A model generated the notes under the pieces. That model did not search any database, was not told the DNA's origin, and worked only from the letters and a program-made list of their open reading frames with translations. A stretch of DNA of 64,000 nucleotides, taken from Candidatus Flexifilum affinis. GTDB taxonomy: Bacteria > Chloroflexota > Anaerolineae > Aggregatilineales > Phototrophicaceae. Shown here piece after piece: positions 27,599 through 36,300 of this stretch. Position 1 is the stretch's first letter, and the number at the start of each line of letters is the position of its first letter. Where the stretch lies: positions 868,001 to 932,000 of the forward strand of contig JADJPJ010000002.1 of NCBI GenBank assembly GCA_016713325.1, written 5' to 3'. The position numbers were made by a program, and so were the translations under genes.

Positions 27599-28420
27599 CA
27601 ACTCAATCCGTACTTCTCTGCGAAACCTGCCCAGCCTACGATGCCGGCGCGCTCAAGCGGCTTGCCATCAGCGTCGATCGGGCCGACTTCGTCATTGCGC
27701 TGGCCGGTAACCCGAACACCGGCAAGAGCACACTGTTCAATGCGCTCACCGGTCTGCGCCAGCATGTGGGCAACTGGTCGGGCAAGACGGTAGCCCGCGC
27801 TGAAGGGGATTCCAGTTCAACAGTCGGAATTACAAGCTGGTCGATTTGCCGGGGACGTATTCGCTGCTCTCGACCAGCGTCGACGAGGAGATCGCTCGCG
27901 ATTTCATCCTGTTCGGCCAACCGAACGTGACCGTGGTCGTCGTGGATGCCACCCGTCTGGAGCGGAATCTCAACCTGACGCTGCAAATCCGGAGATCACC
28001 GACCGGGTGGTCATCGCGCTGAACCTGATCGATGAAGCGCAGCGGCATGGGCTGCAAGTCGATGCTCGTCATCTGTCGCGCCGTCTGGGCGTGCCGGTTA
28101 TCCCGCTGGTGGCCCGCAAGATGCAGGGCATGCCGGAACTGCTCCAGGCCATCGAACAGGTCGCAACCGGCACCTTTGTGACGCGGCCGCACCGGGTGCA
28201 GAAGCTCGGCGACGCGCTGGAACGCGCCCTGGCCCGGTTGATCGGACTCATCGAGCAGGAGTACCCGGGGCTGCCCAATGCCCGCTGGGTGGCGCTGCGC
28301 CTGCTGGATGCCGATGCCAGCATCGAAAAGGCCATTCGTGAACACCGTCTGGGCGATCTTTCGCGTTTCCTGGAGTTGCCGACCGCCGAGTCAGCAGTGG
28401 CGGTGGAGTTGGCAACGTGA
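27595..28420 (+). pseudogene. feoB: FeoB N-terminal GTPase part, frame-broken
   Basis: G-protein domain of the ferrous iron transporter FeoB. G1 is [12 protein letters not shown] (near residue 37), switch text [17 protein letters not shown]3 VDLPGTYSL and G4 NLID; a helical GDI-like region leads to the end. Reading through needs two corrections: one base lost in GGGG at 27805-27808, and one base lost near 27984-27990 (CAAATCC). Between and after these the protein matches FeoB well. The last frame ends at 28420, overlapping the membrane part by 4 bases. With a third single-base correction there, the whole would be about 745 residues, the usual FeoB size. Confidence 0.82.
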
Positions 28421-29829
28421 GTACGGGAGAAACGCTGCTGCAGACGGCCGAGGATCTGCGTGGCGAACTTGGCGAAGATGTCCACGATCGCCTGATGGAA
28501 GCTATCTACTCGGACGCGTCGCAGATCGCCAACGCTGCGGTGACGCAGTCCGACCAGAAGGGTAGCCGGACGTTCGATCGCGCGCTGGATCGGGCGCTGA
28601 CGCATCCTGTCGGAGGCTTCCTGGTGATGGCGCTGATGTTCTTCGTCATCTTCTGGATCACCATCACCGGCGCCAACATCCCCTCTCGGTTGTTATCCGA
28701 TCTGCTTCTAGGCACGGTCTACCATGGTCTGCACAGCCTGGCAGCCTCGCTCAGCGCGCCGGCATGGCTTTCCGGCCTGCTGATCGACGGGGTGTATATG
28801 GCTACCGCCTGGGTGGTGTCGGTGATGCTGCCGCCGATGGCCATTTTCTTTCCTCTGTTCACCCTGCTGGAGGATTTTGGCTATCTGCCCCGGGTGGCCT
28901 TCAACCTGGACCGGCTGTTTGCCGGTGCAGGCGCGCATGGCAAGCAGTCGCTGTCCATGATGATGGGCTTCGGATGCAATGCTGCCGGCGTGACCGCAGC
29001 GCGCATCATCGACAGCCCGCGGGAACGGCTGATCGCCATGCTGACCAACAACTTCAGCATCTGCAACGGGCGCTGGCCGACGCTGATACTGATGGGCACG
29101 ATCTTCATCGGCGCCGCCGCCCCGCCCGCGCTGGCCAGTCTGGTCGCCGCCCTGAGCGTGGTCGCCGTCGCCGGCCTGGGTATCCTGATGACGCTGCTGG
29201 TCTCGTGGGGACTGTCCCATACCTGGCTGAAAGGGGAGACTTCAGTCTTCAGCCTGGAACTGCCGCCCTACCGTCCGCCGCAAATCCTCAGGACGCTTTA
29301 CACTTCGATGATCGACCGGACGATCATCGTCCTCTGGCGGGCGCTGTTGATGGCCGCCCCCGCCGGCGCAGTCATCTGGCTGACCAGCAACATCACGCTG
29401 GGCGACGCCACCATCGCCGGGCACATGGTCAATCTGCTCAATCCGATCGGTCTGCTGCTCGGTCTGAACGGGATCATCCTGACTGCCTATATCATCGCCA
29501 TTCCAGCCAATGAAATCGTCATTCCGACCGTGCTGATGCTGACGCTCACGCTGGGGCGCAACATCGCCGGGGCGCAGTCCGGCGTCATGCTTGAACTGGA
29601 CAACGCTCAGGTTTACACCGTGCTGACACAGGTCGGCGGCTGGACACTCCTCACGGCGGTCAACCTGATGCTGTTCAGCCTGCTGCACAATCCGTGCAGC
29701 ACCACACTCCTGACCATCTGGCATGAGACGAAGAACCTCAAGTGGACGGCGGTCGCGGCGCTGCTGCCGCTTTCCATCGGCGTTACAGTGACCTTCATGA
29801 CCACCCTCCTGACGAAGATCCTCGCGTGA
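28417..29829 (+). CDS. feoB: FeoB membrane part, ferrous iron transporter
   Basis: 470 residues covering the FeoB linker and transmembrane core. The two Gate motifs are visible: MMGFGCNAAGVTAARIID with the conserved Cys, and the later IIAIPANEIVIPTVLM; the C-terminal region has NPCSTTLLTIWHETKNLKW. About ten helices are predicted. It begins with GTG overlapping the previous stop by 4 bases (GTGA). This could be a genuine split gene, but all three breaks in this locus shift in the same direction, as if one base were missing each time, so a single continuous feoB is more likely. Confidence 0.88.
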   Translation: MSTGETLLQTAEDLRGELGEDVHDRLMEAIYSDASQIANAAVTQSDQKGSRTFDRALDRALTHPVGGFLVMALMFFVIFWITITGANIPSRLLSDLLLGTVYHGLHSLAASLSAPAWLSGLLIDGVYMATAWVVSVMLPPMAIFFPLFTLLEDFGYLPRVAFNLDRLFAGAGAHGKQSLSMMMGFGCNAAGVTAARIIDSPRERLIAMLTNNFSICNGRWPTLILMGTIFIGAAAPPALASLVAALSVVAVAGLGILMTLLVSWGLSHTWLKGETSVFSLELPPYRPPQILRTLYTSMIDRTIIVLWRALLMAAPAGAVIWLTSNITLGDATIAGHMVNLLNPIGLLLGLNGIILTAYIIAIPANEIVIPTVLMLTLTLGRNIAGAQSGVMLELDNAQVYTVLTQVGGWTLLTAVNLMLFSLLHNPCSTTLLTIWHETKNLKWTAVAALLPLSIGVTVTFMTTLLTKILA

Positions 29830-29840
29830 TGGGGTGTGTC

Positions 29841-29869
29841 TTGACGGGCAGCCCGCTGACCGGTACAAT
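29841..29869 (+). promoter_or_regulatory. Promoter of tRNA-Val(CAC)
   Basis: -35 TTGACG (29841-29846), 17-bp spacer, -10 TACAAT (29864-29869). The predicted start near 29876 leaves a 45-base leader before the tRNA. Confidence 0.65.
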
Positions 29870-29920
29870 TTCTCTTAATCTTGCTGGCTGGCTGCAAAGC
29901 CGATGGCGAGATGGAAACAT

Positions 29921-29997
<77 letters not shown>

Positions 29998-30002
29998 AGT
30001 CC

Positions 30003-30040
30003 AAGAGGTCTCTCGTCACATGAGAGGCCTCTTCTTTTTT
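30003..30040 (+). terminator. Rho-independent terminator after tRNA-Val(CAC)
   Basis: 12-bp stem (30003-30014 with 30022-30033, one G-U pair), 7-base loop, then C and six Ts. It starts six bases after the CCA end. Confidence 0.9.
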
Positions 30041-30058
30041 GTCGACGGGTGTCCTGGC

Positions 30059-31664
30059 TTACTTGGGCTGGATGTGGCTCATGGCGTACTCGGCCAGCGC
30101 GGTGATGGTCAGACTGGGGTTGACGCCTGGGTTCGCTGGGATGATCGAACCGTCGATGACGTACAGTCCTGGATAGTTGAACACCTCGCAGCGCGTGTTG
30201 ACCACGCCGTCATCCTCGCTCGCGCCCATCGGCACACCGCCGATCAGGTGGGCGGTCGCCGGGATGCCGAGCAGTGTCTCGGGAATCGTGTCCTGCGCGA
30301 TGCCCTTCGTCTTGGCAGCGAATCGGCGGGTCAGCCGGTGCGTGATGTCCACGTTCGGCGACATCGATGTACCCGCCGGAACCTCAGTCACCAGGCCGCG
30401 CTGAAAGCCCGTAAAGACATGCCGACCCAGTCGCATCCGCATGGTGCTTTCGGCTGTCTGCATGATCAGCAGGATGGTCGATCGCTCGGACCAGCGCGAG
30501 AAAAGCTTGGTGTAGAGGAACTCACTAGGATGGGTAATGCCGTGGAGCAGCGTCTTGAAGGTGCGCTTGAGCAGCGTGTCGGCGTGGTCGATCATCGGGA
30601 TGGCCAGCAGCTTCATGAACGAAGAGCCGCGTGGATAACGGACTGGTTCCACGCGTGTGATGTCGTCCAGAGCGAAGATCGAGGTGATGGCCGGGCCAGT
30701 GGAATAGTCCGTCGTGGTGTCCCAGGAGGTTGATCCGACCAGCGCTTCGCTGTTGGTGCGCACGTTGGTCCCCAGGCGCTTGGACAGTCTGGGCAGTGTC
30801 CGATGGATGTCGCGGCAGCGGAAGAGCAGCTTCATGGTGCCGAGCGCATGGGCGGAGACAACGACTCCCCGCGTGCGCACTCTCTGGGTGGCCCGCGCCC
30901 ATGGAGCAGCCGTCGAGCGCCGGTAGACCACCTCATAGCGCGCGTTATCGGCCTGGCCGTCGGGCAGGGGCCGGATATCGACGACCTCGGCTTCCGCCTG
31001 GATGGTCGCGCCCCATTTTTCGGCAAAGTACAGATAATTCTTCAGAAGGGTGTTCTTCGCGCCGTGACGGCAGCCCACCATGCAGCCGCCGCAGCCGTTA
31101 CAGCCGGTGCGCTCCGGTCCTTCGCCGTCGAAGTAGGGGTCAGGCACCGCCTTGCCGGGGTCGCCGAAAAAGATGCCGACATTGGCCAATGTGAAGGTGT
31201 TGCCCCTGCCATGTTCTTCGGCGATTTCCTGAAGCACCCGGTCGGCCGGGGTGAAGAAGGGATTGGGCGCCGCGCCGAGCATCCTCCGCGCTGTATCGTA
31301 GTGCGGACGGAGGATGGCCCTCCAGTCCGCCAGATGCCTCCAGCCGGGCGCGTCAAACAGCTCTTCGCCGGGTTCCATCAGGACGTTAGCGTAGACCAGG
31401 CTGCCGCCGCCGACGCCGCTGCCGTGCAGCACCATGATGTCCTTCAGCAGGCTAATCTGCTGGATGCCGAAACAGCGCGCGAGTGGCAGCCACAAATACT
31501 TGAAGATGTTCCAGTTGGTGCGGGAAGTCTTCATCCCGAAAGCGTTTGCCGCGCTCGAGAACCAGGACAGAATGTCCTTTTTCTGTCAGGCGCATGGCGG
31601 AAACGCTCCCGCCAAACCCCGACCCGACGACCACATAATCCCATACTTTCGTATCAAGTTTCAT
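30059..31664 (-). pseudogene. GMC oxidoreductase (cholesterol-oxidase-like), frame-broken
   Basis: FAD enzyme of about 535 residues. The N-terminal part (31664 to about 31524) has the FAD-binding VVVGSGFGGSVSAMRL. After a frame change at the CCC run (31522-31524 on the plus strand) the rest reads RTNWNIFKYLW, VGGGSLVYANVL, a Cys-rich segment CNGCGGCMVGCRHGAKNT and the C-terminal VIDGSIIPANPGVNPSLTITALAEYAMSHI. The Cys-rich segment is seen in the cholesterol-oxidase-like group of GMC enzymes. The break needs one base removed or two added. ATG 31664 is preferred; a TTG at 31679 is possible. The substrate is probably a sterol or other alcohol (inference). Confidence 0.85.
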
Positions 31665-31761
31665 AAGGTCCACCGGCAACCACCATTGACTTTGATTGTA
31701 CCCACTTTCACGAATATTCGGGGTATGCTAGGGGGACTCGCGCTTTGATGGAGATGGCTAG

Positions 31762-32619
31762 ATGAGTACGACCGTCCGCGTGCTGCTGCGCGAGGCAGCG
31801 GGACGCCTGACACCCGTCAGCGACTCGGGATCGAGCGACGCGCAGGCCCTGCTGCGCTTCGTCCTGGGCACAGACCGGGCCTGGCTGATCGCACATCCTG
31901 ACGCAGAGATCAATGCCAGCCAACGCGCGCAGTTCGATGCGCTGGTCGAACGCGCAGCGTCTGGTGAACCCCTGCCATACCTGCTGGGACGCTGGCCCTT
32001 CTACGATCGCGATTTTATCGTGACGCCAGCCGTGCTCATCCCGCGGCCAGAGACGGAACTGCTGCTCGAACAGGCGCTCGCCTTCTCAGTCGATCGCGCA
32101 CTCACCGCCATCGACGTGGGTACCGGCAGCGGTGCTCTGGCCGTAACTCTCGCAGCCCTGCGACCGCGCGCTGAGGTTTTCGCGACTGATGCCAGCGCCG
32201 ATGCTCTGGTCGTCGCGCGGCAGAATGCATGCCTGTACGATGCGCCCGTTACTTTCCTCCTCGGCGACCTGCTGACTCCGCTGATCGAACGGCGTGTGCA
32301 CAGCGATCTGATCATGGCCAACCTGCCCTACATCCCGTCAGACGAGGTCGACCGCCTCCCGGTCAGCAAGCACGAACCGCGCCAGGCTCTGGATGGGGGC
32401 CGGGACGGGTTGGACCTGATCCGCCGTCTGCTGGTGCAGGTGCTGTTGGTCCTGAACCCGGGAGGCCTGGTTTTGTTGGAATTCATGTCCGGCCAGGGCG
32501 AAACCGTGGCCGCTGAAGCTCGTCGGTTACTTCCAAATGCGGCGGTCGAGATCCTCCATGACTATGCCGGCCATGATCGAATCGCGTGCGTTCGCCCGCT
32601 GGTCGCTGCAAAATCCTAG
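31762..32619 (+). CDS. prmC: Release factor glutamine methyltransferase PrmC
   Basis: 285 residues. It methylates the Gln of the GGQ motif in peptide release factors using SAM. N-terminal helical domain (1-75) and Rossmann domain with the SAM motif AIDVGTGSGALAVTLAA (near 115). The catalytic motif reads NLPYIP instead of the usual NPPY, so the second residue is changed. The following HEPRQALDGGRDGLDLIRRLL is typical of PrmC. It is flanked by two tRNA-Val genes, which suits a translation gene. Confidence 0.92.
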   Translation: MSTTVRVLLREAAGRLTPVSDSGSSDAQALLRFVLGTDRAWLIAHPDAEINASQRAQFDALVERAASGEPLPYLLGRWPFYDRDFIVTPAVLIPRPETELLLEQALAFSVDRALTAIDVGTGSGALAVTLAALRPRAEVFATDASADALVVARQNACLYDAPVTFLLGDLLTPLIERRVHSDLIMANLPYIPSDEVDRLPVSKHEPRQALDGGRDGLDLIRRLLVQVLLVLNPGGLVLLEFMSGQGETVAAEARRLLPNAAVEILHDYAGHDRIACVRPLVAAKS

Positions 32620-32644
32620 GTGAAGAGAACTGCCGCGCTGCATC

Positions 32645-32672
32645 TTGCAAAGCGCCGCGCCTATGCTAGAAT
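32645..32672 (+). promoter_or_regulatory. Promoter of tRNA-Val(GAC)
   Basis: -35 TTGCAA (32645-32650), 16-bp spacer, -10 TAGAAT (32667-32672), 12 bases before the tRNA. Confidence 0.55.
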
Positions 32673-32684
32673 ATCCCTCCATAT

Positions 32685-32757
32685 GGGCAGTTAGCTCAAC
32701 TGGTAGAGCACTCCTTTGACGTGGGAGTGGTTAGAGGTTCGAGTCCTCTACTGCCCA
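32685..32757 (+). tRNA. tRNA-Val, anticodon GAC
   Basis: 73 nt without an encoded complete CCA. Acceptor GGGCAGT/ACTGCCC, anticodon stem CTCCT/GGGAG (one T-G pair) with loop TTGACGT (GAC), T loop TTCGAGT. Reads valine GUC/GUU codons. Confidence 0.95.
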
Positions 32758-32762
32758 CCCCG

Positions 32763-32792
32763 AAAAAGCGACCACTTGCAGGTCGCTTTTTT
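32763..32792 (+). terminator. Rho-independent terminator after tRNA-Val(GAC)
   Basis: AAGCGACC (32766-32773) pairs with GGTCGCTT (32781-32788) around a 7-base loop, with an A run before and six Ts after; it could work in both directions. Confidence 0.9.
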
Positions 32793-32944
32793 GCATATAC
32801 GCCACAATTTTCTTTGGAAGTGCAAATAGTTTTACGCTTACTTCCGAACAATGAAGTTACAATCTATAACAATTGTCATCAACGCTGAAGCGCGCGAAAT
32901 CATGGGCTCCAGTGAAGATGAACTGCGACTCAAGAGAAAATGAC

Positions 32945-33349
32945 ATGGATGCCTCAAAGCGCTCCGGTAGTTCCCCACAATACAAATTTCTGATCCTCGA
33001 TGCCACACATGCGATAGATCGCTTCGTCGCGCAATACCTTCGTGACGAGGGCGGCATATCGTTTGACTGGCGGAGTACCACGACGATTGAGGAGCTTGAA
33101 CATGCGCTGAGTGGGGCAGTTGACCTGATCCTCTGCAATCTTGATGCGCCGCAGACGGACCTTGCAGATGCCATCGGGGTTGCTCAGCGCCTTCGCCCGG
33201 ATGCTCCAGTCATTGTCGTCGCTGCACATCCGACCGTACAGGATGCCGTCAGAGTGATGCGCCTGGGGCACGCGGTCTGGTCGATGCTTCGGATCCTCAA
33301 GGCTTCCTCGAGATCGTTCGGCAGGAACTGGACGCTCTCGCGGCAGTAG
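32945..33349 (+). pseudogene. Pseudo-receiver 5' part of the giant PAS kinase, frame-broken
   Basis: Receiver-like domain with KFLILDATHAIDRF at the start and DLILCNLDAP where DLxLLDxxMP is expected: the phosphoacceptor Asp position is Asn, and only one acidic residue remains in the first loop. After VMRLG the frame stops making sense; adding one base in the GGGG run at 33265-33268 restores GARGLVDASDPQGFLEIVRQELDALA. That frame runs straight into the kinase ORF at 33364. The receiver and kinase are therefore one gene (about 1944 residues). Start chosen at ATG 32945; ATG 32921 is possible. Confidence 0.75.
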
Positions 33350-33363
33350 CAGTACGTGAAGCC

Positions 33364-36300
33364 ATGCAGGCTGATTCATCGCGCGATGAGGAGACCTACT
33401 GGCGAAAACGGGCTGAAGAGGCGCTGCGCCAGAGCGAAGAGAAGATTCGTGCACTTCTCGATAATATGGCCGATGTGGTCTGGTCTGCCGAGCTGCCAGC
33501 GTTCCAGATGATCTATCTGAACCGAGCGGCCGAGAGCTTGTATGGCAGACCAAGGGCGGATTTCTACGGCGATAGCGATTTGTGGATGAAAGTCGTTCAT
33601 CCCGATGATGCCGCCCTGGTCAAGGAGATGGAAGAGGCTGTCCTTCGGCAGGGTTATCGTCAGGCCGACTACCGCATCGTCCGGCCTGACGGAGAGCCGC
33701 GGTGGATCCACGACCGGGCCTGGTTGGTGCGTGATGACCAGGGACACCCGATTCGTCTTGAAGGCATCGCGAGCGACATCACGGCCCGCAAGGAAGCCGA
33801 AAACGCTCTGCGCACCAGCGAAGAGAAGTACCGCAGCCTCGTCAACAGCTCTGATGCCTCGATCGTGATGGTCGATCGGGATGGACGTCAGCTCTATCTG
33901 AACGAAGTCGCGGCGCGAGCCTTTGGCAAATCGCCCGAGATGCTTGTAGGTTCATCTATTCACGATCTGATTCCGACTTCCCACGCTGACGACATTCTGG
34001 ATGATGTTCGGAAGGTGATCGACAGCAACAGCGGCATGACGCTTGAACCGTCCACCGTCGTTGGGGGCGCGCCCACCTGGTTCCGAACCAGCATTCAGCC
34101 TGTTCGAGATGGCTTCGGGAAACCTTTTGCGGCGCTGATCCATGCCTCGGAGATTACGGATCGGAAGCAGGCTGAACTGGCGCTCCAGGCCAGCGAGGCG
34201 CGCTATCGCAGCATCGTCGAGGATCAGTCTGAGTTAATCTGCCGGTACGACAAGAATCTGAACCTGACCTTCGGAAATGCGGCTTACTGCAGAGCCTACG
34301 GGTTGGAACCCAACGAGCTCGTTGGCAAATCTATCCTTGCCGGCATCCCCGTGGACTTGCATGAGCAAAGCCGCACCTACATTCGGTCGTTGACGCGTGA
34401 GAACCCCGTTTCCGTCTCCGTTCATCCGATGATCCAGGGCGACGGAGCGGTGCGCTGGGTGGAATGGAAAGATCGCGTCTTCCTGGACGAACGGGGGGAC
34501 ATCTTCGAATACCAGGGCGTCGGCCGAGACATCACCGACCAGAAGCATGTAGAAGATGCCTTGCAGCAAAGCGAGGAACGCATGCGGCTGTTCGTCGAAC
34601 ATGCGCCGGCGGCCATCGCCGTCTTCGACCGGGACATGCGCTATATGGTCGTGAGCCGGCGCTGGCTGGAGGACTATCGGCTGGGCGAAATCGACGTTGT
34701 GGGACGATCCCATTATGAGGTGTTCCCGGAAATTCCTGAGCGATTGAAGGAAATTCACCGCCGCTGCCTGCAGGGTGCTGTGGAAAAGAGCGATGCGGAC
34801 CTGTTCCCGCGCGCCGATGGAACCGGCGATTGGGTGCGTTGGGAAATTCGCCCCTGGCGTGATCACCGCGGAGAAGTTGGCGGCATTCTGCTCTTTTCGG
34901 AAGTTGTCACCGAGCGTGTCGAGGCGGAGCTCGCCCTGCGCGCCAGTGAAGAGAAATACCGCAGCCTGGTGGAAAGTTCGGACGCGAGCATCGCCATGGT
35001 TGACGCGAACGGTACGATGCTGTACGCGAACGATCTCGCTGCCCAGCAGTTATCGATGAAACCGGAACAGATGACCGGCAAGAACATCCATCAACTCTTT
35101 CCTCTCGACGTTGCGGGTTATCAGCTTTCCTCGATTCGCGAGGCTATCAGGACGGGGGCGGGGCTGGTCCATGAGGCGCCAACGGTGCTAGATGGACAGG
35201 AGTTCTGGTACCGCACCAGTATTCAGCCTGTGCGGGACGCCACCGGACATATTTACGCAGGCCTCATCCACGCTTCCGATATCTCGCGCGCCAAGGCCCA
35301 GGAGGCCGCGCTGCGCCAGAGCGAATCGCAGTTCCAGCAGTTCATGCGCCATTTGCCGGGCGCAGTCTACATCAGTGATGCCGACAACCGGATCATCTAC
35401 TGTAACGATCAGTACGCGCAGGTCTGTGGGCTTACGGTAGAAGAACTGACCGGGGCGAACAACTATGAGCTGATGCCCGAAGAAGCCGCTGCGACGTATC
35501 GGCGCGAAAATGCGCAGGTTCTTGCCGAGAACCGGGCGATGGAATTCGCTCACACCGATCCGACCGGCGCCGAGCCTTCTCACTACCTGACCATCAAGTT
35601 TCCGATTCCTCGGACCGACCGGCCGTCGCTCCTTGGCGCCATCAGTCTGGATATCACTCGCGAGAAGCAGGCTGAGGATGCGCTGCGCCAGAGCGAAGCC
35701 TATCTGCGGTCACTGATCGAGTCTCAGACGGCCTTCAACCTTCGCGTCGACATGGAAGGCAAGATAACCTATTGCAACGAGCGTTATCGCCGGCACTTCA
35801 GTTGGATCGAGAACAGCATTGTTGGCTCGTCCTCACTGACATTCATATGGCCCGACGATCATCCCATGGTGTATTTGGCCGTCGCAGACTGCTTTGAGCA
35901 TCCTGGCAAACCGGTACAGGTCGAGCTTCGCAAACCGACCGAGGATGGCGGCTACATCTGGACGCTGTGGGAGTTTATAACCGTCCAGGACAGCGAAGGG
36001 ATTGTGACCGAGATCCACTGCGTCGGGTTCGATATCAGCCAGCAGAAACAAGCGGAAGTGGCTTTGCAGGAAGCCAAAGACACCCTGGAGCAGCGCGTCA
36101 TCGAGCGGACCGCTGAGCTGGCGCGCGCCAAAGACCGCATCGAAGCCATCATCAATCACAGCGGGGACGGGATCTTGCTGCTGGACACCGAACTGGGCAT
36201 CCAGCAGGCGAATTATGCCTTCGCCGAAATGTTTGGCGCTGACGTGGATAGCTATTTTGGGCAGAAGCTGTCGGCCTATTTCACGATGGAGCAGCCCGGC

